In this document: positions 15,707 through 23,880 of the stretch, piece after piece | Numbering within the stretch: position 1 is the stretch's first letter | How the letters are laid out: every line of letters begins with the position of its first letter | Origin: Leucobacter chironomi DSM 19883 | GTDB taxonomy: Bacteria > Actinomycetota > Actinomycetes > Actinomycetales > Microbacteriaceae | Assembly: GCF_000421845.1 (NCBI RefSeq) | Contig: NZ_ATXU01000009.1 | Coordinates: 62,001-126,000 of the forward strand | Direction: 5' to 3' | Length of the DNA: 64,000 nucleotides | Translations under genes and position numbers: made by a program | The notes under the pieces: generated by a model | Database searches by the model: none | Told to the model about the DNA's origin: nothing | The model's input: only the letters and a program-made list of their open reading frames with translations

Positions 15707-17191
15707 ATGGCACTCATCCCTCACATCATCGGCGGCGAGAAGGTCGAGACGGCCGAGCGCACCCAGCCGGTGTTCAACCCGGCCACCGGCGAGCAGCAGC
15801 ACGAGCTCGCCATCGCCTCCGCCGCAACCGTCGAGCAGGCCATCGCCGCCGCCCAGGCCGCGCTGCCGATGTGGCGCAAGACCAGCCTCACCAAGCGCGC
15901 CGACGTGTTCTTCAACCTGCGCCAGCTGCTCAAGCAGCGCACCCCCGAGCTCGCCGCGATCGTCACCAGCGAGCACGGCAAGGTGCTCTCGGACGCCGCG
16001 GGCGAGATCGCGCGCGGCCTCGAGAACGTCGAGTTCGCCTCGGGCCTCCTGCACCTGCTGAAGGGCGAGCGCGACGAGCAGGTCTCGACCGGCGTCGACG
16101 TGCACTCGATCAAGCAGCCGGTGGGCGTGGTCGCGGCGATCACCCCGTTCAACTTCCCGGTCATGGTGCCGCTCTGGATGATCGCCTCGGCGATCGCCTG
16201 CGGCAACACTGTCGTGCTGAAGCCCTCTGAGCGCGACCCCTCCGCCTCCGTCTTCATCGCCGAGCTGTTCCGCGAGGCGGGCCTGCCCGACGGCGTGCTC
16301 AACGTCGTGCACGGTGACAAGGTCGCCGTCGACACGCTGCTCGACAGCCGCGACGTGAAGGCGATCTCCTTCGTGGGCTCGACCCCCATCGCCAGGTACA
16401 TCTACGAGCGCGCGGCTGCGAACGGCAAGCGCGTGCAGGCCCTCGGCGGCGCCAAGAACCACATGATCGTGATGCCCGACGCCGATCTCGACGGGGCCGC
16501 CGATGCCGCGGTCTCCGCCGCGTACGGCTCGGCCGGCGAGCGCTGCATGGCCGTCTCGGTCGTCGTGGCTGTCGGCGGCGTCGGCGACGAGCTCGTCGCC
16601 AAGATCGCCGAGCGCATGGAGAAGCTCCAGATCGGCGACGGCACCGATCCCGCGTCCGAGATGGGTCCGCTCATCACCGCCGAGGCGAAGGCCCGCGTCG
16701 AGTCGTACGTCGCCGGCGCCGCGGCCGAGGGTGCGACCGTGGTCGTCGACGGCCGCGAGGCCGAGTTCGAGGGCAACGGCTTCTTCACTGGCGTCTCGCT
16801 CATCGACCACGTCAAGACCGACAGCAAGGTCTACCTTGAGGAGATCTTCGGGCCGGTGCTCGCGGTCGTGCGCGTCGACACCTACGAAGAGGGCGTGCAG
16901 CTCATCAACGATCACCAGTTCGGCAACGGCACCGCGATCTTCACCCGCGACGGCGGCGTCGCCCGCCAGTTCGAGTTCGAGGTCGAGGCCGGCATGGTCG
17001 GCATCAACGTGCCGATCCCGGTTCCCGTCGGCTCGTTCTCGTTCGGCGGCTGGAAGGACTCGCTCTTCGGCGACGCCCACATCTACGGCCCCGAGTCGAT
17101 CCACTTCTACACCCGCTCCAAGGTGGTGACCACGCGCTGGCCCAAGCCGGAGCAGTCGAAGGTCGACCTCGGATTCCCCAGCAACAGCTGA
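15707..17191 (+). CDS. mmsA: CoA-acylating methylmalonate-semialdehyde dehydrogenase
   Basis: NAD- and CoA-dependent enzyme converting methylmalonate or malonate semialdehyde to propionyl-CoA or acetyl-CoA plus CO2. The 494 residues have the N-terminal HIIGGEKVE, the substrate segment ITPFNFPVMVPLWM, the nucleotide turn FVGSTPIARYIYERA and the catalytic cysteine in GSAGERCMAVSVVV, which is the MmsA/IolA form of the ALDH active site. The cofactor motif EEIFGPVLAVVR is also present. The start has AGAGGA upstream. Together with the class III aminotransferase that follows, it fits beta-alanine (malonate semialdehyde) or related breakdown. Confidence 0.9.
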   Translation: MALIPHIIGGEKVETAERTQPVFNPATGEQQHELAIASAATVEQAIAAAQAALPMWRKTSLTKRADVFFNLRQLLKQRTPELAAIVTSEHGKVLSDAAGEIARGLENVEFASGLLHLLKGERDEQVSTGVDVHSIKQPVGVVAAITPFNFPVMVPLWMIASAIACGNTVVLKPSERDPSASVFIAELFREAGLPDGVLNVVHGDKVAVDTLLDSRDVKAISFVGSTPIARYIYERAAANGKRVQALGGAKNHMIVMPDADLDGAADAAVSAAYGSAGERCMAVSVVVAVGGVGDELVAKIAERMEKLQIGDGTDPASEMGPLITAEAKARVESYVAGAAAEGATVVVDGREAEFEGNGFFTGVSLIDHVKTDSKVYLEEIFGPVLAVVRVDTYEEGVQLINDHQFGNGTAIFTRDGGVARQFEFEVEAGMVGINVPIPVPVGSFSFGGWKDSLFGDAHIYGPESIHFYTRSKVVTTRWPKPEQSKVDLGFPSNS

Positions 17192-17198
17192 GGTCTCG

Positions 17199-17228
17199 GG
17201 GGCGAGGGCGGTGACCCGCCCTCGCCCC
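17199..17228 (+). terminator. hairpin terminator after mmsA
   Basis: A perfect 13-bp stem, GGGGCGAGGGCGG (17199-17211) with its complement at 17216-17228, closes a TGAC loop and is followed by TTCCCTC. It probably reduces read-through from mmsA into the aminotransferase gene. Confidence 0.7.
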
Positions 17229-17288
17229 TTCCCTCTCCGGGATCCCGGATCCCGACGCTCGAAATCATCACGTGAAATAAGGAATCAG

Positions 17289-18680
17289 ATGACCGACTTC
17301 ATCGACCTGAACGGTGCGGAGCAGAACTTCGGCGACACCGACGCGCAGCGCGAGGTGCGCCAGAACGACCGCGACTACGTCTTCCACTCCTGGTCGGCGC
17401 AGGCCCAGATCAACCCGCTGCCGGTAGCCAAGGGCGAGGGTGTGCGTTTCTGGGACTACGACGGCACCGAGTACCTCGACTTCTCGGCTCAGCTCGTGAA
17501 CCTCAACCTCGGTCATCAGCACCCCGGTCTCGTGAAGGCGATCCAGGATCAGGCCGGCCGTCTCGCGACGATTCAGCCGGCGATGGCGAACGACGTGCGC
17601 GGCGAGCTCGCCAAGCGCATCGTCGAGCACTCCTTCGAGGGCGCCCGCTCGGTGTTCTTCACCAACGGCGGCGCCGACGCCAACGAGTACGCGGTGCGCA
17701 TGGCCCGCCACCACACCGGTCGCCAGAAGGTGCTCGCCCGCTACCGCTCGTACCACGGCTCGACCGCCACCGCGATCACCCTCACGGGCGAGCCCCGCCG
17801 CTGGGCCAACGGCACCCCCGATGCCGGCGTCGTGCACTTCTTCGGCCCCTACCCCTACCGCTCGGAGTTCCACGCCGAGACCCCGGAGCAGGAGACCGAG
17901 CGCGCGCTGCAGCACCTCGAGCACACCATCCAGCTCGAAGGCCCCGACACCATCGCGGCCATCATCCTGGAGAGCGTCACCGGCACGAACGGCATCCTGG
18001 TGCCCACCCCGGGCTACCTCGAGGGCGTGCGCGAGCTCTGCGACCGCTACGGCATCGTGATGATCTGCGACGAGGTCATGGCCGGATTCGGGCGCACCGG
18101 CGAGTGGTTCGCGTTCCAGGCCTTCGGCGTCACCCCGGACCTCGTCACCTTCGCGAAGGGTGTCAACTCGGGCTACGTGCCTCTCGGCGGCGTCGTCATC
18201 TCGGAGCCGATCCACGACACCTTCGCGGATCGCCCGTTCCCCGGCGGCCTCACCTACAGCGGACACCCCCTCGGAGCCGCCGCGGGCGTCGCCACTTTCG
18301 ATATCTTCGAGGAGGAGCAGATCCTGGAGCGCGTGCGCGACCTCGGGGAGCGCGTGGTCGGCCCGCGCCTGCGCGAGCTCGCCGAGAAGCACCCGTCGAT
18401 CGGCGAGGTGCGCGGCAAGGGCCTGTTCTGGGCGCTCGAGCTGGTGCTCGACCGCGAGACCCGCGAGCCGCTCGTGCCGTTCAACGCGGCCGGTGCGGCG
18501 GCGGCGCCGTTCAACGCGGTCGTCGCGGCCTGCAAACAGGCCGGCCTGTGGCCGTTCGCCGCGGGCAACCGCCTGCAGATCGCCCCGCCGCTGATCATCA
18601 GCGAGGAGGATCTGGTGACGGGCCTCGACATCATCGACGAGGCGCTGAACGTCGCCGACGGCTACTACACCGGAAAGTAG
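17289..18680 (+). CDS. class III PLP-dependent aminotransferase (omega-amino acid type)
   Basis: Pyridoxal-phosphate enzyme of 463 residues that transfers an amino group from a terminal amine to pyruvate or 2-oxoglutarate. Visible are the PLP phosphate segment FFTNGGADANEYAVRMAR, YRSYHGSTATAITLTG, ICDEVMAGFGRTGEWFAF with the PLP-ring aspartate, and the Schiff-base lysine in TFAKGVNSGYVPLGG. The GVNSGY form resembles taurine-pyruvate and beta-alanine-pyruvate aminotransferases. AAGGAA lies just before the ATG. Between an acylating semialdehyde dehydrogenase and a second ALDH, it most likely opens catabolism of beta-alanine, GABA or taurine-like amines; the substrate is undecided. Confidence 0.85.
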   Translation: MTDFIDLNGAEQNFGDTDAQREVRQNDRDYVFHSWSAQAQINPLPVAKGEGVRFWDYDGTEYLDFSAQLVNLNLGHQHPGLVKAIQDQAGRLATIQPAMANDVRGELAKRIVEHSFEGARSVFFTNGGADANEYAVRMARHHTGRQKVLARYRSYHGSTATAITLTGEPRRWANGTPDAGVVHFFGPYPYRSEFHAETPEQETERALQHLEHTIQLEGPDTIAAIILESVTGTNGILVPTPGYLEGVRELCDRYGIVMICDEVMAGFGRTGEWFAFQAFGVTPDLVTFAKGVNSGYVPLGGVVISEPIHDTFADRPFPGGLTYSGHPLGAAAGVATFDIFEEEQILERVRDLGERVVGPRLRELAEKHPSIGEVRGKGLFWALELVLDRETREPLVPFNAAGAAAAPFNAVVAACKQAGLWPFAAGNRLQIAPPLIISEEDLVTGLDIIDEALNVADGYYTGK

Positions 18681-18702
18681 CCCCCACTCAGTGAGCGCCC
18701 GA

Positions 18703-18735
18703 GCGGTGCAGCGGTCACGACGGCCGCTGCACCGC
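18703..18735 (+). terminator. strong hairpin between the aminotransferase and ALDH genes
   Basis: GCGGTGCAGCGG (18703-18714) pairs perfectly with CCGCTGCACCGC (18724-18735) over 12 bases. There is no T-run. A TATATT -10 candidate follows at 18743-18748, so the ALDH gene may have its own promoter directly after this attenuator-like hairpin. Confidence 0.55.
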
Positions 18736-18770
18736 TGAGGCGTATATTCGACCTACACAGAAGGAGCATC

Positions 18771-20147
18771 ATGGCCAAGTACCGAGTGCAGAATCCCGCG
18801 ACGGGTGAGATCGTCGAGACCTTCGACAGCGCCACCGACGCCGACATCGAGGCCGCCGTCGCGAGTGCCGACGCCGTCTACCGCGAGTGGCGCGAGAAGA
18901 GCGTGCAGGAGCGCGCCGTCGTGGTGAAGCGCGCCGCAGAGATCTTCGAGGAGCGCAAGGACGAGCTCGCGACGATCATCGCCACCGAGATGGGCAAGTC
19001 GTACGCCGAATCGGTCGACGAGGTCGAGTTCGCGCGCGACATCATCGAGTACTACGCGGTGCACGGCCCGAGCCTCATCACCGACTACGAGATCCCGAGC
19101 ACGATCCCCGGCAAGGCCTACGTCGAGCACCGCTCGATCGGCGTGCTGCTCGGCGTGATGCCGTGGAACTTCCCCTACTACCAGGTGGCCCGCTTCGCGG
19201 CGCCGAACCTGCTGCTGGGCAACACGATCCTGCTCAAGCACGCCGACATCTGCGCGCGGTCGTCGCTCACGATGCAGGAGATCTTCGAGCAGGCCGGCGT
19301 GCCCGTCGGCGGCTATCAGAACGTGTTCGCCTCGCACGACCAGATCGCGTCGATGATCGCCGATCCCCGCGTGCAGGGCGTCTCGCTGACGGGCTCGGAG
19401 CGCGCGGGCGCGATCATCGGTGCGCAGGCCGGCCAGCATCTGAAGAAGTGCGTGCTGGAGCTCGGCGGCATCGACCCGATGGTGGTGCTCGACAGCGACA
19501 ACGTCGCGGCGACCGCGGCGGAGGCCTGGAACTTCCGCGTCTACAACGGCGGTCAGGTCTGCAACTCCAACAAGCGCCTGATCGTGATGGACGACATCTA
19601 CGACGAGTTCGTGGCCGAGCTCGCGAAGCTCGCCGAGGGCCTCGTGCCCGGCGACCAGCTGAACCTCGCCGAGGGCGAGTTCGCTCCGCTGTCGACGCGC
19701 ACCGCAGCCGAGACCGTCGACGCGCAGGTGCGGAAGGCCGTCGCCGAGGGCGCGACCCTCGTCGCCGGCGGCGTGCTGTCGGAGGGCCCGGCGGCCTACT
19801 ACTCGCCGGCCGTGCTCACGGGAGTGCCCCGCGACTCGGAGTCGTATCGCGAGGAGATCTTCGGCCCTGTCGCCACCGTGTACCGGGTGTCGAGCGACGA
19901 AGAGGCGCTCGAGCTCGCGAACGACTGCGATCTGGGGCTCGGCGGCTCGGTCTTCTCGACCGACGAGGCACGCGCCGCTCGGGTGGCCTCGCAGCTCGAG
20001 GTGGGCATGTCGCACGTGAACACCATCGCAGCGGAGGCTGCCGAGATCCCCTTCGGCGGTGTGAAGCGCTCGGGCTTCGGCCGCGAGATGGGCCCGCTCG
20101 GCATCGGCGAGTTCGCGAACAAGCGCCTCTTCTTCGTGGCGGCGTAA
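18771..20147 (+). CDS. gabD: NAD(P)-dependent succinate-semialdehyde dehydrogenase-like ALDH
   Basis: Aldehyde dehydrogenase of 458 residues, the length of the compact GabD group. It carries GVMPWNFPYYQVARF (cofactor site), VSLTGSERAGAIIG (nucleotide turn), the general-base glutamate in VLELGGIDPMVV, and the nucleophile in YNGGQVCNSNKRLIV. EEIFGPVATVYRV and the C-terminal PFGGVKRSGFGREMG complete the family. It would oxidise succinate semialdehyde or a short-chain aldehyde produced by the preceding aminotransferase. An AGAAGGAG ribosome site precedes the ATG. A clear terminator ends the gene. Confidence 0.82.
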   Translation: MAKYRVQNPATGEIVETFDSATDADIEAAVASADAVYREWREKSVQERAVVVKRAAEIFEERKDELATIIATEMGKSYAESVDEVEFARDIIEYYAVHGPSLITDYEIPSTIPGKAYVEHRSIGVLLGVMPWNFPYYQVARFAAPNLLLGNTILLKHADICARSSLTMQEIFEQAGVPVGGYQNVFASHDQIASMIADPRVQGVSLTGSERAGAIIGAQAGQHLKKCVLELGGIDPMVVLDSDNVAATAAEAWNFRVYNGGQVCNSNKRLIVMDDIYDEFVAELAKLAEGLVPGDQLNLAEGEFAPLSTRTAAETVDAQVRKAVAEGATLVAGGVLSEGPAAYYSPAVLTGVPRDSESYREEIFGPVATVYRVSSDEEALELANDCDLGLGGSVFSTDEARAARVASQLEVGMSHVNTIAAEAAEIPFGGVKRSGFGREMGPLGIGEFANKRLFFVAA

Positions 20148-20181
20148 GCGGTCGAGAAGACGCGCCCGCGGGTGCGGTGAA

Positions 20182-20208
20182 GGGGGCGGGATCGGTGATC
20201 CCGCCCCC
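20182..20208 (+). terminator. rho-independent terminator after gabD
   Basis: GGGGGCGGGATC (20182-20193) pairs perfectly with GATCCCGCCCCC (20197-20208) around GGT and is followed by TTT. It ends the 15707-20147 catabolic block. Confidence 0.85.
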
Positions 20209-20283
20209 TTTCGGCGTTCCCGGACGGCGGATCGCGATCCGCCGTGACGAATCGTCGGCCCGGTCGCGGGCCAGTGGCTCTGC

Positions 20284-20808
20284 TCAGCGGCCGGGAGCGG
20301 TATCCGTGTCCGGACCGTGCTCATCGGTGTAGCTGCCGGGACCGTGATGGTGGCCGTTGGTGCCGGGAACGGGATCCGGGCCGGCGCCGTGCTGGTCGGT
20401 GTAGGCGCCGGGGCCCTCCTCGACGGCCTGCGCTTCCATGTAGGAGAACTCGATGATGTTGCCGTCGGGGTCCTGCATGCTGCGCTGGTACATGAAGCCG
20501 TAGTCCTGCGGAGCGCCGTTCTCGGTGCCGCCGGCGGTGAGGCCGGCTTCGACCGTCGAGTCGACGTGCGCGCGGGAGTCCCGGCTCAGCGCCACGATCA
20601 CCTGCGCGCTCTCGCGCGGGTCGGCGAGGGGCTTGTCGGTGAACTGCGCGAAGTGCTCGCGGGTGAGCATCATGAAGAAGGTGCGGTCGTCCCAGACGAC
20701 GCAGGCGGCGTTCTCGTCGGTGAACATCGGATTGATGTCGCAGCCGAGCGCCGTGTAGAAGGCCTTGCTGCGGTCGAGGTCGGTGGTGGTCAGATTGACG
20801 AAGATCAT
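20284..20808 (-). CDS. VOC family (glyoxalase-like) protein with His-rich duplicated tail
   Basis: A 174-residue vicinal-oxygen-chelate fold protein; the first ~130 residues hold MIFVNLTTTDLDRSKAFYTALG, VWDDRTFFMMLTREHFAQF and QDPDGNIIEFSYME, typical of lactoylglutathione-lyase-like proteins of unknown substrate. The start at 20808 has GAGGAG upstream; a longer in-frame start at 20874 has none. The C-terminal ~45 residues are unusual: GPGAYTDQHG and GPGSYTDEHG are an imperfect duplication separated by a linker containing GHHHG, which could bind metal. It is transcribed alone, tail to tail with gabD. Confidence 0.75.
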   Translation of the reverse strand: MIFVNLTTTDLDRSKAFYTALGCDINPMFTDENAACVVWDDRTFFMMLTREHFAQFTDKPLADPRESAQVIVALSRDSRAHVDSTVEAGLTAGGTENGAPQDYGFMYQRSMQDPDGNIIEFSYMEAQAVEEGPGAYTDQHGAGPDPVPGTNGHHHGPGSYTDEHGPDTDTAPGR

Positions 20809-20900
20809 GGGAGGCTCCTCTGGCTCGTTCGTCGTCGGTGCTGCCAGCCTGCAGGGAACGCCTGCGTGCGTCAAGGGTGCGCGGCGGATCGCGGGCGGAC

Positions 20901-20983
20901 GCAGTTCGGGCAGTGGATCGCAGCTCAGACTGAGGTTTTCCGCAGAATCGACCTCCTGAGCTGCGATCTCCGGTCTGAACTGC
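20901..20983. repeat. dispersed palindromic repeat, copy B
   Basis: The left arm starts GCAGTTCGGGCAGTGGATCG at 20901 and the right arm ends CTGAACTGC at 20983. They pair imperfectly around a loop containing TTTTCCGCAGAATCGA. Shared words with copy A (GTGGATCGCAGCTCAG) and copy C show common origin. Unlike A and C, this copy lies between divergent genes, so a terminator role cannot explain it. Confidence 0.75.
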
Positions 20984-21037
20984 GCAGGCTTTCTGGGCGG
21001 GGGGGGAACGGGTGGGGTTGGGGGGCGGCGGTCGCGA

Positions 21038-21072
21038 TTTGCATAGCTTGGCTATGCAAATGGGCGTATAGT
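21038..21072 (+). promoter_or_regulatory. MarR operator and -10 box of a leaderless promoter
   Basis: TTTGCATAGC (21038-21047) and GCTATGCAAA (21051-21060) form a perfect 10-base inverted repeat around TTG. Seven bases later TATAGT (21067-21072) is a good -10 box, and a GTG follows 7 bases after it at 21080. The operator covers the -35 region, the standard place for MarR autorepression. Confidence 0.75.
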
Positions 21073-21079
21073 GGTCGCT

Positions 21080-21541
21080 GTGGTTGAAGAGAATGAGAAG
21101 AACGCATCGGGTCTCGATGCGCTTGCGCTTGAACTGACACGCACCAGCGGCCGCTTCGCGCGCATCGCGGGGCGCACGGCCGGGGTGGGCTACTCCCTGG
21201 TGGCCTGGCGCGTGCTCGCCGACCTCGAGCAGTCCGGCTCGGCGCGGGTCAGCGAACTCGCGCAGCAGCAGCGCGTGGCGCAACCCTCCATGACCGGGCT
21301 CGTGCAACGGCTCGAGCACGAGGGCTGGGTCGACCGCAGCCCCGACCCCGATGACGGCCGCGCCTCCCGCGTGGCCATCACCGAGCAGGGGAGGGCCGCC
21401 CTCGATGAATACCGGCGCATCGCCGCCGACCGAGTGCGACCCCACCTCGGCGAACTCTCCGACTTCGACCGCGCCACGCTCGCCCGAGCGGTCGAGCTGA
21501 TGCAGCAGCTGAGCGAGCGGATCGGCGACCCGCGGGCCTGA
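21080..21541 (+). CDS. MarR family transcriptional regulator
   Basis: Dimeric winged-helix regulator of 153 residues. RVSELAQQQRVAQPSMTGLVQRLEHEGW is the recognition helix region and SPDPDDGRASRVAITEQGRAAL is the wing with the conserved Asp-Asp-Arg pattern. GTG 21080 is chosen over GTG 21071, because the latter overlaps the TATAGT -10 box; the message is then leaderless. The adjacent MFS gene, in the same reading frame and only 45 bases away, is the likely target together with the regulator itself. Confidence 0.88.
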   Translation: MVEENEKNASGLDALALELTRTSGRFARIAGRTAGVGYSLVAWRVLADLEQSGSARVSELAQQQRVAQPSMTGLVQRLEHEGWVDRSPDPDDGRASRVAITEQGRAALDEYRRIAADRVRPHLGELSDFDRATLARAVELMQQLSERIGDPRA

Positions 21542-21586
21542 TCCGCACCCGCCACCATCACAACCCGTCCACCCCGAGGAGCCATC

Positions 21587-22936
21587 ACGTCCACCGTCAC
21601 CGATTCCACCACCAGCACCGGATCCACCCCCGGCACCGGGCCCACCACGGCCGAGCCGGCCCCCGTCCGCAAGGCCTCGATCCTGCGTCAGCCGACCGCC
21701 GTGTGGGCGATCGCCTTCGCCTGCGCCATCTCCTTCATGGGCATCGGCCTCGTCGACCCGATCCTGCCGGCCATCAGCCACGAGCTGGGCGCGAGCGCCA
21801 GCCAGACCATGCTGCTCTTCACGAGCTACCTCTTCATCACGGGCATCGCGATGTTCTTCACGAGCTGGGTCTCCGGGCGCATCGGCGTGCGCTGGACGCT
21901 CGTGGCGGGCCTCGTGCTGATCGTGCTCTTCGCCGCACTCGCCGGCGCCTCCGGCACCGTCGACGAGATCATCGGCTTCCGGGCGGGCTGGGGGCTCGGC
22001 AACGCCCTCTTCATCTCGACCGCGCTCGCCGCGATCGTCGGTGCCGCCTCGGGCGGATCGCGCCAGGCGATCGTGCTCTACGAGGCGGCCCTCGGCGTCG
22101 GCATGGCGATCGGCCCGCTCGTGGGCGGCGCCCTCGGATCCGTCTCATGGCGGGGCCCCTTCTTCGGCACCGCCGTGCTCATGGCCGTCGCGCTGCTCGC
22201 GATCCTGGTGCTGCTGCGCACCCCGAAGCAGAGCGCCGAGCAGCGCGCCGCGGCCCGCGCCGCACGGCCCTCGCTCGTCGCCGGGTTCACGGCCCTCCGC
22301 GACCCCGCCCTGCTCGCACTCAGCGGCGTCGCGTTCTTCTACAACTTCGGCTTCTTCGTGCTGCTCGCCTACAGCCCCTACCCGATGGAGGCCGCAGCGA
22401 AGGCCGCGGGCGCGGAGGCCTTCGGCGCCCACGAACTGGGGTTGGTCTTCTTCGGCTGGGGCCTCGCGCTCGCGCTCACCTCGGTGCTCGTCGCCCCCGT
22501 GCTCACCCGCCGCTTCGGCTTGCGGCCGGTGCTGTTCACGATGCTCGGCGGCCTCACCGTCTGCCTCGCGCTCCTCGGCGTCTTCGTGCACTCGCTGCCG
22601 GGGCTCGTGACCGTCGTGGTCGTGAGCGGTCTGCTGCTCGGCGTGATGAACACCGCGCTGACGGAGGCCGTGATGGAGGCGACCGAGCTGCCGCGCAACG
22701 TGGCCTCCTCCACGTACTCCGCCGTGCGCTTCGTGGGCGGCGCGATCGCGCCCGCCGTGGCCGGGCCGATCGCCGAGGCCCTCGGCGCTCCGGCGCCCTA
22801 CTGGCTCGGGGCCGCGTCGCTCGTGGTGTCGATCATCGTGCTCGCGAGCGTCGGCCATCTGCTGCACCGGGTGGGTGCGCCGCACGAGACCGCGGAGGAA
22901 GAAGCCGCCGCGATCTCCACGGGCGACGCGGCGTAG
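21587..22936 (+). CDS. MFS drug-efflux-type transporter with a non-canonical start
   Basis: Membrane exporter with about twelve helices; motif A-like GRIGVRWTLVAG follows helix 2 and GAALGVGMAIGPLVGG-like sequence (YEAALGVGMAIGPLVGGALG) forms helix 5, as in DHA1 drug/H+ antiporters. The coding frame is open from the MarR stop onwards. The first ATG/GTG/TTG codon is GTG 21701, inside helix 1 and with no ribosome site. GAGGAG at 21576-21581 instead points to ACG at 21587, which would give a normal Ser/Thr-rich cytoplasmic N-terminus (449 residues). Either ACG initiates, or an ATG has mutated, or the protein is the shorter 411-residue form. Confidence 0.75.
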   Translation, partial: TSTVTDSTTSTGSTPGTGPTTAEPAPVRKASILRQPTAVWAIAFACAISFMGIGLVDPILPAISHELGASASQTMLLFTSYLFITGIAMFFTSWVSGRIGVRWTLVAGLVLIVLFAALAGASGTVDEIIGFRAGWGLGNALFISTALAAIVGAASGGSRQAIVLYEAALGVGMAIGPLVGGALGSVSWRGPFFGTAVLMAVALLAILVLLRTPKQSAEQRAAARAARPSLVAGFTALRDPALLALSGVAFFYNFGFFVLLAYSPYPMEAAAKAAGAEAFGAHELGLVFFGWGLALALTSVLVAPVLTRRFGLRPVLFTMLGGLTVCLALLGVFVHSLPGLVTVVVVSGLLLGVMNTALTEAVMEATELPRNVASSTYSAVRFVGGAIAPAVAGPIAEALGAPAPYWLGAASLVVSIIVLASVGHLLHRVGAPHETAEEEAAAISTGDAA

Positions 22937-22972
22937 GGGCGCGATCCGCCCTCGCCCGCGGGTGCCGCTCAG

Positions 22973-23094
22973 GCAGTGGATCGCAGTTCAGGCGGAGATT
23001 TCTCGTGAAATTCGACCGTCTGAACTGCGATCCACTGCTTGAACTGCGATCCACTGCGTGAACTGCGGCCCGCTGCTTGAACTGCGGCCCGCAG
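22973..23094. repeat. dispersed palindromic repeat, copy C, with a 19-bp tandem array
   Basis: The left part (AGGCAGTGGATCGCAGTTCA from about 22970) is inverted against TGAACTGCGATCCACTGCT at 23021-23039. That 19-base unit is then repeated with change at 23040, 23059 and 23078, giving four units with period 19. The loop (GGCGGAGATTTCTCG ... ) resembles the loops of copies A and B. It lies between convergent MFS and FMN-reductase genes. Confidence 0.85.
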
Positions 23095-23111
23095 ACCCCG
23101 CGACCGCCTCG

Positions 23112-23810
23112 CTAGCGGCCGCCGGTCGCGAGGCGCATGAGGTCGGTGCTGAGGTCGATGCCGACTTCGGCGCCGCCCGCGCTGCCGAAGGAGTGCTGGT
23201 ATCCGCTCCACGCCTCGTCGCGCACCGTGGCCCGGAAGCCGCCCGAGACGAGGGCGAGCAGTTCGGCGGCGGCGCGGTCGATCCGCTTGCCGAGGTCGCC
23301 GCTGTTCCAATCCTCGGGTGCCGCGAACAGCGCAGTGGGCGCCGTGATGGTGCGCAGGTACGCGAACAGGCCGCGCAGCTGGTCGTCGACCACGAGCGCG
23401 TGGCGGGCGCTGCCGGCGGTGGCGGCGAGCACGACGGGCGTGCCGATGAGCAGATCGTTGTCGAGCACTTGGAAGAACGAGGTGAACAGTCCGCTCGGGC
23501 CGGCCTTGTAGACCGGGGTCGAGACGACGAGGGCGTCTGCGTCGCGCAGCACGTCGCTCGCCTGCTGCAGCTCGGGGGAGACGTGCCGGGAGACGAGCGC
23601 CGTCGTGATGTCCTGCGCGAGGGTGCGGAGGTCGATGAAGCGCAGCTGCAGTGCGAGACCGCGCGACGCTGCGAGCGTCGCGGCGCGGTCGGCGATGCGG
23701 TTCGCGAGCATCGAGGTGGTGGAGGGGTCGCTCGTGCCGGCGCTGACGATCGCGAGCGTGCGGGGTTCGGGGTCGGTGCTGGAGTGGCGGGTGTCGATGG
23801 GGTGCAGCAT
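23112..23810 (-). CDS. NAD(P)H-dependent FMN reductase, CE1759 family
   Basis: Flavodoxin-like reductase of 232 residues that supplies reduced FMN. TLAIVSAGTSDPSTTSMLANRI is the phosphate-binding loop region of FMN and LVVSTPVYKAGPSGLFTSFF is the second flavin contact, as in the CE1759-type partners of luciferase-like monooxygenases. It is the last gene of an operon beginning with such a monooxygenase at 25548 and containing a MarR gene, so it almost certainly feeds reduced flavin to that enzyme. Confidence 0.85.
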   Translation of the reverse strand: MLHPIDTRHSSTDPEPRTLAIVSAGTSDPSTTSMLANRIADRAATLAASRGLALQLRFIDLRTLAQDITTALVSRHVSPELQQASDVLRDADALVVSTPVYKAGPSGLFTSFFQVLDNDLLIGTPVVLAATAGSARHALVVDDQLRGLFAYLRTITAPTALFAAPEDWNSGDLGKRIDRAAAELLALVSGGFRATVRDEAWSGYQHSFGSAGGAEVGIDLSTDLMRLATGGR

Positions 23811-23880
23811 GGGGGCTCCTGGTGCGTCAGGGAAGTGGCTGGTTCGGGTGGTGTCGCGCGGGCGCGGGTCGTCGGCGGGC

